From the NCBI RefSeq assembly GCF_903915725.1, contig NZ_CAIWTY010000038.1:1-35372 (forward strand): 35,372 nt of DNA, in the 5' to 3' direction. The notes under the pieces were generated by a model. The model did not search any database and was not told the origin of the DNA. It worked only from the letters and a program-made list of their open reading frames with translations. Positions 23,909 through 33,800 of this stretch are shown here, one piece after another (position 1 is the stretch's first letter; every line of letters begins with the position of its first letter). A program made the translations under genes and the position numbers. This DNA comes from an uncultured Rhodopila sp. GTDB taxonomy: Bacteria > Pseudomonadota > Alphaproteobacteria > Acetobacterales > Acetobacteraceae.

Positions 23909-24603
23909 AGTGCCTCTCCGTCGCCGCCGGCCAGCCGCCCCGCGGCGATGCGCAGGGCGGGTGCCGGATGCCGCGCAACCAGGGACTCATTATGGGTCGC
24001 GACGATGACCGTCGTGCCGATGCGGTTCAGCTCCTTGAAGAGCTGCATCAGGCGTTCGGCCTGGCCGTCATCCAGGTTGCCCGTCGGCTCATCCGCCAGC
24101 AGCAGGGCCGGACGGGTGATCACCGCGCGGGCGATGGCGACGCGCTGCTGCTCGCCGCCCGACAGCGCCGCGGGCCGGGCATCCAGATAGCGGAACAGGC
24201 CGACCCAGCGCATCAGCTCGGTGACGTCGGCGCGGACCTGGCCCTCGGGGCGGCCGGCGATGCGCAACGGCAGGGCCACGTTGTCGAACGCCGACAGATG
24301 CGGCAGCAGGCGGAAATCCTGGAACACCACGCCGATACGCCGGCGCAGCACCGGCAGCGTGCGGCGCGGCGCGGTGGCGACATCCGTGCCCAGCAGCCTC
24401 AGCCGACCGCGCGTCGGCCGCACAGCCAGGTACATAAGGCGCAACAGGCTGGTCTTGCCGGCGCCGGACGGTCCCAGCAGCCAGCGGAACGCGCCGGGTT
24501 CCAGCCTGAAGGTGATGTCGTGCAGCACCTCCGGCCCGGGCGCCCCACCCGGACCCGTGCCGCTATGGCCGTAGCGCAGACCGACCGTTTCGAATCGCAG
24601 CAT
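23905..24603 (-). CDS. ftsE: Cell-division ATP-binding protein FtsE
   Basis: A 232-residue ABC ATPase. Walker A GPSGAGKT (44-51), Q-loop Gln95 in VVFQDFRLLPHLSAFDNV, signature LSGGEQQR (148-155), Walker B LLLADEP (167-173) with TGNLDD, and H-loop His204 are all intact. The DFRLLP sequence after the Q-loop is characteristic of FtsE. A short Gly/Pro-rich insertion sits at 13-24. It is the first gene of the operon and faces the zinc-ribbon gene across 116 bp. Confidence 0.95.
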   Translation of the reverse strand: MLRFETVGLRYGHSGTGPGGAPGPEVLHDITFRLEPGAFRWLLGPSGAGKTSLLRLMYLAVRPTRGRLRLLGTDVATAPRRTLPVLRRRIGVVFQDFRLLPHLSAFDNVALPLRIAGRPEGQVRADVTELMRWVGLFRYLDARPAALSGGEQQRVAIARAVITRPALLLADEPTGNLDDGQAERLMQLFKELNRIGTTVIVATHNESLVARHPAPALRIAAGRLAGGDGEAL

Positions 24604-24683
24604 GTGCGCTGTTTACCCAATATCGCTGAGTGTCGCCATTCCGGCTTGATCGGCAAAACTCTTTTGCGACATCGGCGGCCATC

Positions 24684-24714
24684 CCCGTTATGATCCGTGA
24701 CGCATTATAACGGG
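24684..24714. promoter_or_regulatory. Inverted repeat in the divergent ftsE / zinc-ribbon promoter region
   Basis: CCCGTTAT (24684-24691) and ATAACGGG (24707-24714) are perfect inverted 8-mers with a 15-base spacer, ending five bases before the zinc-ribbon ATG. TATAAC (24706-24711) could be a forward -10 and the mirror-image CATAAC a reverse -10. It may be an operator or two back-to-back promoters; no convincing -35 was found. Confidence 0.3.
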
Positions 24715-24719
24715 TTTCC

Positions 24720-25121
24720 ATGCAGATTGCCTGCCCAAGCTGCGCCGCCACGTACGAGCTGCCGGCCGCCCGTCTGAAACCGGGCCGTTCGGTCCGCTGC
24801 TCGGCCTGCGGCGCCGAGTGGAAGCCGGAGCCTGAACCCGAACCGCAGCCGGACCCTGCCGCACCGCCGCCGGCTGAACCGGCCGCTCAGCCGATGCTGA
24901 CCGCCCTGGAGCGGCTCGCGGCCCGGGCGCCGGAACCGACCCGCTCGCCCGCTTTGCTGGCCGCCTGGCTGCTGACGGTCCTGCTGCTGGGCGGGGGCGG
25001 CGTTTCGGCGGTTGTCTGGAGGGTGGATGTCATGCGACTATGGCCTCCGAGCAGTCGCATTTTGGCGGTGTTCGACCGCATGCCTGAAAAACCGGCAGTC
25101 ATCTCCGGCAAAACTCCGTAA
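24720..25121 (+). CDS. MJ0042-type zinc-ribbon membrane protein
   Basis: A 133-residue protein. The N-terminus MQIACPSCAATYELP...VRCSACGAEW is a zinc ribbon of the MJ0042 type with two C-x2-C pairs. A Pro/Glu-rich linker follows (PEPEPEPQPDPAAPPP), then one membrane helix (LLAAWLLTVLLLGGGGVSAVVW) and a short tail. Proteins of this build occur widely in alphaproteobacteria, often next to ftsE, but have no established role. The zinc ribbon would be cytoplasmic if the helix is a single anchor. Confidence 0.8.
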   Translation: MQIACPSCAATYELPAARLKPGRSVRCSACGAEWKPEPEPEPQPDPAAPPPAEPAAQPMLTALERLAARAPEPTRSPALLAAWLLTVLLLGGGGVSAVVWRVDVMRLWPPSSRILAVFDRMPEKPAVISGKTP

Positions 25122-25294
25122 TGAGATGCTGCGAAACCGGGCATCGCCCGCAAATTCGTCACATCCCCGTGGGAAATGTTTGAAAATCCCCTCTGGCCGG
25201 CGGAAACATGGTGTCTTGACGGGCAAACGGTTGAAGCCGGGCGTCCAACCATGCTTTTGTGAGACGGTCAGGGATCGCAAAAAGGTGAAGAAAA

Positions 25295-27805
25295 GTGGAG
25301 CTTGAACTGCAGGCGTCGGCCCGGATCGCCGGTGACTATAACAGCCCTACCACCGACAAGGGTCTCGACCCGGCCGAGGTGTCCGCTTTGCGGGACGCGA
25401 TCCTGGAGAAGCTCACCTATCACGTGGGCAAGCGGCGATCGGTGGCAACCGACCGTGACTGGCTGATCGCGACCGCGGTTGCGATACGCGACCGCGTTGT
25501 CGACCGCTGGGTGAACACCACCGAGGCGACCTATCAGGCCGGCTCCAAGCGGGTCTATTACCTGTCGCTCGAGTTCCTGATCGGACGCCTGCTGTTCGAT
25601 AACCTTAACAATATGAACATGATCGAGACGATGCGGGCGGCGTTGGCCGGGCTCGATGTCGATCTCGACAAGCTGCGCGCGCTGGAGCCCGACGCGGCGC
25701 TGGGCAATGGCGGCCTGGGGCGGCTTGCCGCCTGCTTCATGGAAAGCATGGCGACGCTCGACATCCCCGCCTACGGCTACGGCATCCGCTATGAGCACGG
25801 GCTGTTCCGCCAGGTGATGAAGAATGGCTGGCAGCACGAATACCCGGAGGACTGGCTGGCGCTCGGCAATCCGTGGGAATTCCACCGCCCGGAGGTGCGC
25901 TATCCCATCGGCTTCGGCGGCGCCATCGAGGCCGTGCCGGTGTCCGAAGCCTCGGTGCGGCATGTCTGGCACCCGGCGGAAACCATCGAGGCCGTCGCCT
26001 ACGACACCCCGGCCGTCGGCTGGCGCGGACGCCGCGTCAACACGCTTCGCCTGTGGTCGGCCCAGTCGGCGGATCCGCTGCGGCTGGATGCGTTCAACCA
26101 CGGCGACCATGCCGGAGCGTTGGCGGCGCAGGTCAGGGCCGAGTCGATCTCCAAGGTGCTGTACCCGTCGGATGCCACGCCTGCCGGGCAGGAATTGCGG
26201 CTGCGGCAGGAATATTTCTTCGTCTCCGCCTCGCTGCAGGACCTGGTGCGCCGGCATATCCGGGCGTTCGGCCATATCAGCAGCCTGCCCGACAAGACGG
26301 CTATCCAGTTGAACGACACCCATCCCGCCATCGCGGTGGCGGAGATGATGCGCATCCTGCTGGATCTGTATCAGATCCCCTGGGAAGAAGCCTGGCGGAT
26401 GACGCGGGCGACGTTCAGCTACACCAATCACACCCTGCTGCCCGAGGCGCTGGAAGTCTGGCCGGTTCCGTTGATGGAACGCCTGCTGCCGCGGCATATG
26501 CAGATCATCTACCTGCTCAACGCGTTGCATCTCGGCCATGTGCGCCAGGAATTCCCGGCCGACGACCGCCTGCTGTCCAGCGTGTCGATGATCGACGAGC
26601 ACCAGGGCCGGCGCGTGCGCATGAGCCACCTGGCCTTCCTCGGATCACACCGTGTCAACGGCGTGTCCGCGCTGCACACGGCGCTGATGCGGGAAACCGT
26701 GTTCCGCGACCTTCACACGCTGTTCCCGGACCGGATCGTCAATGTCACCAACGGCATCGCCTTCCGCCGCTGGTTGTTCGAAGCCAACCCCCCGCTGACG
26801 CGGCTGCTGGTCGATACCATCGGCCCGAAGGTGCTGGACGATGAGAACGCGCTAACCCTGCTGCAACCGTTTGCCTCAGACCCGGCGTTCCAGAAGCGCT
26901 TCGCCGCCGCCCGCTATGTCAACAAGCTGGCGCTGGCCGATTTGATCCGGCGTGAGCTGGAGATCCGCGTCGATCCGAACGCCATCTTTGACGTCCACAT
27001 CAAGCGCATGCACGAGTACAAGCGCCAGTTGCTCAACATCCTGGAGGCGATCGCGCTGTACAACGCGATCCGCGCCCGGCCGATGGACGACTGGACGCCG
27101 CGGGTGAAGATCTTCGCCGGCAAGGCGGCCGCGAGCTACCATCAGGCGAAACTGATCATCAAGCTGATCCACGACGTGGCGAAGGTGATCAACAACGACC
27201 CGACGGTGCGCAACATCCTCAAGATCGTCTTCCTGCCGAACTATTCGGTCAGCCTGGCGGAAATCGTCATCCCGGCGGCGGATTTGTCGGAGCAGATTTC
27301 CACGGCCGGCATGGAAGCCTCCGGCACCGGGAATATGAAGTTCGCATTGAACGGCGCCATGACCATCGGCACGCTGGACGGCGCGAATGTTGAGATCGCC
27401 GAGCGTGTCGGCGACGACAATATCTTCATTTTCGGCCTGACTGCCGAGGAAGTGACCGCGCGGCGGCAGATCACCATCGATTCCGCCGATTACATCGCCG
27501 CGTCTCCGGTGCTGACTGAGGTTTTGGCCAGCGTTTCGGCGGGTGTTTTCTCACCGGACGAGCCGGGACGCTACCGCGGGCTGGTCGATGCCTTGCGGTA
27601 TCATGACTACTTCCTGGTTTGTGCGGATTTCGACTCGTACTACGCCGCTCAGCGGCGCGTGGCAGATCTTTGGCGGCATCCGGACCAGTGGTGGAAGGGA
27701 GCGATCCTCAATACCGCGAATGTGGGCTGGTTCTCGTCGGATCGTTCTATCCGTGAATATGCCAGTGACGTGTGGGACGTGCCGGCTTTTCAAGCCCCGG
27801 TATAA
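25295..27805 (+). CDS. glgP: Glycogen/starch/alpha-glucan phosphorylase
   Basis: The 836-residue enzyme phosphorolyses alpha-1,4 glucan chain ends to glucose-1-phosphate. The PLP-binding block EASGTGNMKFALNGAMTIGT has the Schiff-base lysine at 682. Other family blocks are YYLSLEFLIGRLL, ALGNGGLGRLAACFMES, QLNDTHPAIAV and KRMHEYKRQLLN. The length is normal for the maltodextrin/glycogen phosphorylase family. The start is GTG at 25295, preceded by AAAGGTGAAG. It opens the glycogen cluster; glgC follows after 88 bases. Upstream (25122-25294) a TTGACG at 25216 lacks a matching -10. Confidence 0.96.
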   Translation: MELELQASARIAGDYNSPTTDKGLDPAEVSALRDAILEKLTYHVGKRRSVATDRDWLIATAVAIRDRVVDRWVNTTEATYQAGSKRVYYLSLEFLIGRLLFDNLNNMNMIETMRAALAGLDVDLDKLRALEPDAALGNGGLGRLAACFMESMATLDIPAYGYGIRYEHGLFRQVMKNGWQHEYPEDWLALGNPWEFHRPEVRYPIGFGGAIEAVPVSEASVRHVWHPAETIEAVAYDTPAVGWRGRRVNTLRLWSAQSADPLRLDAFNHGDHAGALAAQVRAESISKVLYPSDATPAGQELRLRQEYFFVSASLQDLVRRHIRAFGHISSLPDKTAIQLNDTHPAIAVAEMMRILLDLYQIPWEEAWRMTRATFSYTNHTLLPEALEVWPVPLMERLLPRHMQIIYLLNALHLGHVRQEFPADDRLLSSVSMIDEHQGRRVRMSHLAFLGSHRVNGVSALHTALMRETVFRDLHTLFPDRIVNVTNGIAFRRWLFEANPPLTRLLVDTIGPKVLDDENALTLLQPFASDPAFQKRFAAARYVNKLALADLIRRELEIRVDPNAIFDVHIKRMHEYKRQLLNILEAIALYNAIRARPMDDWTPRVKIFAGKAAASYHQAKLIIKLIHDVAKVINNDPTVRNILKIVFLPNYSVSLAEIVIPAADLSEQISTAGMEASGTGNMKFALNGAMTIGTLDGANVEIAERVGDDNIFIFGLTAEEVTARRQITIDSADYIAASPVLTEVLASVSAGVFSPDEPGRYRGLVDALRYHDYFLVCADFDSYYAAQRRVADLWRHPDQWWKGAILNTANVGWFSSDRSIREYASDVWDVPAFQAPV

Positions 27806-27893
27806 AATGGTAACGGGGCTTTGCGAGGGGCTGGCCGTGACGTTCTTGTGATTGGGCGTTATCAACTACCAACCCAATCAGGAGAAAGCGTTC

Positions 27894-29159
27894 ATGGTTC
27901 AGCGTCCCGGATTACACGCGCCGATCGTCCGTGATGCGATGGCTTACGTGCTCGCCGGCGGGCGGGGATCGCGCCTGCTCGAGATGACCGACTCACGTGC
28001 GAAACCCGCCGTCTACTTCGGCGGCAAGACCCGCATCATCGATTTCGCCCTGTCCAACGCGTTGAATTCCGGCATCCGCCGCATCGGCGTCGCCACCCAA
28101 TACAAGGCGCACAGCCTGATCCGGCATTTGCAACGCGGCTGGAACTTCTTCCGGCCGGAGCGTAACGAAGGCTTCGACATTCTGCCGGCATCGCAGCGTT
28201 CGGGCGATACCTGGTACGCCGGGACGGCCGACGCGCTGTACCAGAACATCGACATCATCGAGGGCTACAACCCCGAATACATCATTATTCTGGCCGGCGA
28301 TCATGTCTACAAAATGGACTACGCCGGTATGCTGATTCAGCATGTCGAGCAGGACGCCGATGTCACTGTCGGCTGCATCGAGGTGCCGCGCATGGAGGCG
28401 GTCGGCTTTGGCGTGATGCATGTCGATACCGCGGATCGCATCATCGCATTCGTCGAAAAGCCGAAAGATCCGCCGTCGATCCCGGGCCAGCCGGACCTCG
28501 CGCTGGCGAGCATGGGCATCTACGTCTTCAAGACCAGCTTCCTGATCGAGCAGTTGCATCGCGACGCGGCGGAGCCGGGGTCCAGCCGCGATTTCGGGCA
28601 CGACATCCTGCCCTACCTGGTCAAGCACGGCAAAGCCGTCGCCCACCGGTTCACAAACTCATGCGTCACCTCCGGCGCGGAGCGCGAGGCGTATTGGCGC
28701 GATGTCGGCACGCTGGATGCCTATTGGGAAGCCAATATCGACCTGACCGCGATCATCCCGGCGCTTGATCTCTATGACCGCGACTGGCCGATTTGGACGT
28801 ACGCGGAAATCACCCCGCCCGCGAAGTTCGTGCATGAGGAAATCGGCCGCCGCGGCGAAGCGATTTCGTCGCTGGTGTCCGGCGGCTGCATCGTGTCGGG
28901 GTCGTTCCTGCGCCAGTCGCTGCTGTTCACCGGCGTGCATGTGCATTCCTATGCGCGGGTGGAGCAGGCGGTGGTTCTGCCGGAAGCCGATATCGGCCGG
29001 GGTGCCAGGCTGCGGAACGTGATCGTCGAAAAGGGCGTGCGGATTCCGGCCGGTCTTGTGGTCGGTGAGGACCCGGAGGAGGACGCCAAACGCTTCCGCC
29101 GGACGGAGCGTGGCATCTGCCTGATCACGCAGCCGATGCTCGACCGGTTGACGAACTAG
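27894..29159 (+). CDS. glgC: Glucose-1-phosphate adenylyltransferase (ADP-glucose pyrophosphorylase)
   Basis: The 421-residue enzyme makes ADP-glucose from ATP and glucose-1-phosphate, the committed step of glycogen synthesis. [11 protein letters not shown] (nucleotide loop), [20 protein letters not shown] (Lys45 corresponds to the regulatory-site lysine of the E. coli enzyme), [21 protein letters not shown] and FVEKP (sugar-phosphate lysine) are intact. The C-terminal part forms the usual left-handed beta-helix. ATG 27894 is preceded by AGGAGA; an upstream in-frame codon at 27852 lacks one. A 270-bp gap with a palindromic element separates it from glgA. Confidence 0.96.
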   Translation: MVQRPGLHAPIVRDAMAYVLAGGRGSRLLEMTDSRAKPAVYFGGKTRIIDFALSNALNSGIRRIGVATQYKAHSLIRHLQRGWNFFRPERNEGFDILPASQRSGDTWYAGTADALYQNIDIIEGYNPEYIIILAGDHVYKMDYAGMLIQHVEQDADVTVGCIEVPRMEAVGFGVMHVDTADRIIAFVEKPKDPPSIPGQPDLALASMGIYVFKTSFLIEQLHRDAAEPGSSRDFGHDILPYLVKHGKAVAHRFTNSCVTSGAEREAYWRDVGTLDAYWEANIDLTAIIPALDLYDRDWPIWTYAEITPPAKFVHEEIGRRGEAISSLVSGGCIVSGSFLRQSLLFTGVHVHSYARVEQAVVLPEADIGRGARLRNVIVEKGVRIPAGLVVGEDPEEDAKRFRRTERGICLITQPMLDRLTN

Positions 29160-29264
29160 CGGTTGAGGCGAACCCGATGGCTGACATGATGCATGGACGC
29201 CGCGGGTTCGCCCGGATGGGTGGAGGCGCGCAGTCCTTTCGGCCTGACGTGAGGGCGGTATGCT

Positions 29265-29360
29265 TTGTGTCATGGCCGGGCTTGTCCCGGCCATCCACGA
29301 CTTGCGGGGCTGGTGGAGGCAAAGTCGTGGGTGGCCGGACTAAATCCGGCCATGACACAA
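29265..29360. repeat. Cloverleaf palindromic element between glgC and glgA
   Basis: The 96-bp unit folds as a cloverleaf. The outer stem is TTGTGTC/GACACAA (29265-29271 with 29354-29360). The left arm is ATGGCCGGG/CCCGGCCAT (29272-29280 with 29286-29294). The middle arm is CCACGACTT/AAGTCGTGG (29295-29303 with 29322-29330). The right arm is TGGCCGGA/TCCGGCCA (29332-29339 with 29345-29352). All stems are perfect. The element lies inside an operon, so it is transcribed and could slow RNases or ribosome-free polymerase between glgC and glgA. A diverged relative lies at 35235-35321. Confidence 0.85.
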
Positions 29361-29429
29361 GGGGTCGACGCCCGGCGCGCTTCATGATCCACCCCACCCC
29401 ACACCATCTCACTGCGTCAGGCCTATGAC

Positions 29430-30878
29430 ATGAGCCGCGTTCTGGCCGTCACGTCCGAAATCTACCCGCTGATCAAGACCGGCGGCCTTGCCGATGTCAC
29501 CGGCGCGCTGCCGCTGGCGCTCAAGGCCGCGGGCGTCGAAACCACCACTCTGGTTCCCGGCTATCCCGCCGTCCTGCAAGGGCTGAAAAACGCTGGCGAG
29601 GTCTGGCATTTCCCCGACATGTTCGGCGGCCATGCCCACGTCATCCGGGGCACCGCCGCCTCGCTCGACCTGCTGGTGCTCGACGCGCCGCATCTGTTCG
29701 CCCGGCCGGGCAACCCCTATCTGGCGGCGGATGGCCGGGAGTGGCATGACAACGGCATTCGTTTCGCCGCCCTCGGTGCCGCCGGCGCGGCCATCGGCAA
29801 CGGGCTGATTCCCGGCCTGAGCTTCGACATCGTACACGCGCATGACTGGCAGTCCGCGATGGCGCCGGTCTACCTGAACTATCATCACGGCGCGCGCCCC
29901 GGCACCGTCCTGACCATCCACAACCTGGCGTTCCAGGGCCGTTTCGCCGCTTCCTTGTTTCCCCGCCTCGGCCTGCCCGGTTCGGCGTTCGGCTTCGACG
30001 GCCTGGAGTACCACCACGACGTCAGCTTCCTCAAAGGCGGGCTGTGCTTCGCCGATCGGCTGACCACGGTGTCGCCGACATATGCGCGGGAGATCACGAC
30101 GGAGGAGTACGGCATGGGCCTTGACGGCCTCATGCGCTACCGCGCGGCGGTCCTGACTGGCATCGTCAACGGCATCGACGACGCGGTCTGGAACCCGGCG
30201 ACCGACGAGCTGATCCCGCACAAATTCTCCCGCGGGCGTATCGGCCAGCGCGCCGGCAACAAGACCGCCTTGCAGCGGCGTCTCGGCCTGACGGAATCCC
30301 AATCGGCCCTGGTCATCGGCGTGGTCAGCCGCCTGACCTCGCAGAAGGGCCTGGATATGCTGCTGGAGAACCTTCCCGGGCTGATCGCCGACGGGGTGCA
30401 GGTCGCCCTGCTGGGATCGGGCGACCGCGAGCTGGAGTTTTCCTTCATCGAAGCGGCGGCGCGCAACCCCGGCGCCATCGGTTGTGTCATCGGCTACAAC
30501 GAACAGCTCGCCCATCTGATCCAGGCCGGCAGCGACGCGTTGCTGGTGCCATCCCGGTTCGAGCCGTGCGGCCTGACCCAGTTGTGCGCGCTGCGCTATG
30601 GCAGCATCCCGGTGGTCTCTCGCGTCGGCGGCCTGGCCGACACGATCATCGACGCCAATGAGGCCGCGCTGACCGCGGGCGTGGCGACCGGCGTGCAGTT
30701 CTCCCCGGCGACGCCGGAGGCGCTGGAGGATGCGCTGCACCGCCTGCTGATTCTGTGGCGGAACCAGCCGGTGTGGCAGCGGATGCAACGTAACGCGATG
30801 AGCGCCGACGTATCCTGGCGCAACCCGGCCACCCACTACGCCACGCTCTATAAATCCATCCTGGCCGCACGGTCGTGA
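29430..30878 (+). CDS. glgA: Glycogen synthase (ADP-glucose-dependent)
   Basis: A 482-residue GT5 glycosyltransferase that extends alpha-1,4 glucan from ADP-glucose. The N-terminal KTGGLADVTGALP (Lys16 onward) binds the ADP-glucose phosphate. HDWQSAMAPVYL, TIHNLAFQG and, in the C-terminal Rossmann half, SRLTSQKGLDML and SRFEPCGLTQLCALRYGSIP with the catalytic-site Glu are all present. Its stop overlaps the start of the next gene by four bases (GTGA), so GlgA and the GlgX-MalQ fusion are translationally coupled. No strong ribosome binding site is seen before ATG 29430. Confidence 0.96.
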   Translation: MSRVLAVTSEIYPLIKTGGLADVTGALPLALKAAGVETTTLVPGYPAVLQGLKNAGEVWHFPDMFGGHAHVIRGTAASLDLLVLDAPHLFARPGNPYLAADGREWHDNGIRFAALGAAGAAIGNGLIPGLSFDIVHAHDWQSAMAPVYLNYHHGARPGTVLTIHNLAFQGRFAASLFPRLGLPGSAFGFDGLEYHHDVSFLKGGLCFADRLTTVSPTYAREITTEEYGMGLDGLMRYRAAVLTGIVNGIDDAVWNPATDELIPHKFSRGRIGQRAGNKTALQRRLGLTESQSALVIGVVSRLTSQKGLDMLLENLPGLIADGVQVALLGSGDRELEFSFIEAAARNPGAIGCVIGYNEQLAHLIQAGSDALLVPSRFEPCGLTQLCALRYGSIPVVSRVGGLADTIIDANEAALTAGVATGVQFSPATPEALEDALHRLLILWRNQPVWQRMQRNAMSADVSWRNPATHYATLYKSILAARS

Positions 30879-33800
30879 CGTCCATCGGCGCCGGTTCGCC
30901 GGACGCTTTGGGCGTCACCGTTTCCGGTAACGGCATCAACGCCGCGGTGCATGCCCCCGACGCCGATGCGGTCGCCCTCTGCCTGTTCGACGCCGAGGAC
31001 CGGGAAACCGCCCGCATCCGGCTGCCCGCCCGTACCGGCCCGGTCTTTCACGGCCATGTCCCGGGCGTGGCGGCGGGCACGCGATACGGGTGGCGCGCCT
31101 ATGGTCCGTTCGATCCGGCTCATGGCCTCCGCTTCAACCCCGCCAAGCTGCTGATCGACCCCTGGGCGACGGCGATCGACCGTCCGTTCAGGCTGCATGC
31201 CGCGCTGTTCGACCACGAGGCGCCGCGGCCGGAGGATACCGCCGCGCTGATGCCGAAGGCGATCATCGGCACCCCGCCGGCCCTGCCCGTCCTGAACCGC
31301 CCCGGCTTCGACTGGGACCGCCAGGTCATTTATGAATTGCATGTCCGCGGCTTCACCAAGACCCATCCGGACATCCCGCCGGACATCCGCGGCACCTTCG
31401 CGGGCCTGGGCCATCCCGCCGCTATCGGCCACCTGACCCGTCTCGGCATTACCACCGTCGAGCTGATGCCGAGCGCCGCCTGGATCGATGAACGGCATCT
31501 GCCGCCGCTGAATCTGACGAACTACTGGGGCTACAACCCCATGGCGTTCCTCGCCCCCGACCCGCGGCTGGCGCCGGGCGGCTGGGCGGAAATCCGCGCC
31601 GCGGTGGATGCGCTGCATGCGGCGGGCATCAGCGTGATCCTGGACGTGGTGCTGAACCATACCGGGGAAAGCGACGAGTGGGGGCCGACCCTGTCGATGC
31701 GCGGCCTCGACAATGCGGGCTACTACCGGCTGGCGGGCGGCCGGTCAGGCTACATCAACGATGCCGGCTGCGGCAACATCCTGGCGATGGACCATCCGAT
31801 CGCCGTACGCCTCTGCACGGACGCGTTGCGGGCGTGGGCGATTTACGGCGGCCTGGACGGGTTCCGGCTGGATCTGGCGGCGACGCTCGGGCGGCGCGTC
31901 GATGGCTTCGACCGCGACGCTCCGTTCCTGGTCGCGGTGGAGCAGGACCCGATCCTGTCGCGCTGCGTGATGATCGCGGAACCCTGGGACATCGGCCCGG
32001 GCGGCTACCAGCTCGGCGCTTTTCCGGCGCGCTGGGGCGAGTGGAACGACAAGTACCGCGACACGGTGCGGCGGTTCTGGCGCGGCGATGCCGGGAAACT
32101 TGGCGATTTCACTACCCGGTTCGCCGGTTCGGGCGACGTGTTCGGACCGAACAACCGCCCGGTGTCGCGCAGCATCAACTACATCACCGCGCATGACGGC
32201 TTCACCTTGGCCGATCTGGTTGCGTACAATTCGAAGCACAACGCCGCCAACGGTGAGGACAACCGCGACGGCTCGAACGACAACCAGTCCTGGAACAACG
32301 GCGCCGAGGGACCGACAGACGATCCGGCGATCCTGGCTGCGCGCGCGGGCGATGTCCGGTCGCTGCTGGCGACGTTGCTGCTGTCGCGCGGCACGCCGAT
32401 GCTGGCGATGGGCGACGAGGCCGGACGCACGCAGCACGGCAACAACAACGCCTATGCGCAGGACAACGCCGGCTCCTGGATGGACTGGTCCGCCGCGGAT
32501 GAAAGCCTGATCGATTTCACCGCCGGGGTGATCGCGCTGCGCCACGCACTGGCGCCGCTGTTCGACGGCCGCGAACTGCAGGGCCGACCGATCGACGACA
32601 CGGCGGTGCCGGATGTGATCTGGTTCAGCGCGGAGGGGCATCCGCTCACCGACGACGACTGGCGCCGCGACAGCAACCGCACTTTGGTCGCCGTGCTGTA
32701 TGCCAGCGACTCGCGGGCGGCGCTGGTGTTCCACGCCGACACCGCCGTAGCCGATATCGTGCTGCCCCCGACGCGCCCCGGTTATCGCTGGCGTCGCGTG
32801 CTGGACAGCGCTGGCACCGAGGCCACCGACAGTCTCGTGCTGCCGGGCCGCTCGGTCACGGTTTTCCAGGAAGGCGCGTCGTCCGGGTATGAGGGCGCCG
32901 GCGAGTCCGTCCCCGACAGCGAACTCGATCGGCTGGCGGATCTCGCGGGGATCGATCCGATCTGGTGGGACGTCGGCGGCGGCTTCCACAAAGTCGGTGC
33001 GGACACCAAGCGCGCGCTGCTGGCGGCGATGCGGCTGCCGGCCGATACGCGCAGCAACCTCGCCGACAGTTTGCACCGCCTGTTGCACGAACGGGATGCG
33101 CCGCTGCCGCCGGTCGTTATCGGCCGCGCGGATCAGGCGATCACGGTCAGGCTCGGCACGCCGCGGGCCGCCTGGATCACCCTGCTGCGTGAAGACGGCA
33201 GCCGCGAGCGCTTCCCTGCCGTGGATGGCACGGTCACCCTGCCGCCGCAGCCCGTCGGCCGCCACCGGCTGCTGAACGAGGATCGTCCCGACCGCTTCAG
33301 CCACCTGACGGTCGCGCCAGCCGGCTGCTACCTGCCGCCCGCCCTGCTGGACGGGGAGCGCCGCTTCGGCATCGCCGCGCATCTGTATTCACTGCGCTCC
33401 AACGGCGACCAGGGCATCGGCGATTTCACCACGTTGAAACGGCTCTCCGCCGAGGCGGCGCGGAATGGCGCGTCGCTGATTGGCCTGAACCCGTTGCACG
33501 CCCTGTTCCCGCATAACCGCGACCGCGCCAGCCCGTATCATCCCTCCGACCGCCGCTTCCTCGACCCGATCTATATCGACGTGTCCGGCTTGCCGGGGGG
33601 CGCTGGACTGCCGTCGCAACCCGGACCGGTCGATTATCCCGCGGTTTGGAAGCGCAAGCTCGCCGTGCTGAAGGCGGCGTTCAAACCCGCCGCGCCAGAC
33701 ACGATCCCGGACGGATTGCGGCGTTTCGCGACCTTCGAGACGATCGCGGATGTGCTGGGAACTTCCGACTGGCAGGCATGGCCCGAGGGCCTGCGCCATC

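Noticed and set aside
25268..26629. Minus-strand open frame of 453 codons
   Set aside because: Antisense to glgP, with no recognisable motifs; glgP has an intact PLP site and normal length.
29177..29428. 83-codon frame between glgC and glgA
   Set aside because: It runs through the cloverleaf palindrome, so its open frame comes from repeat DNA; no start signal or homology is apparent.
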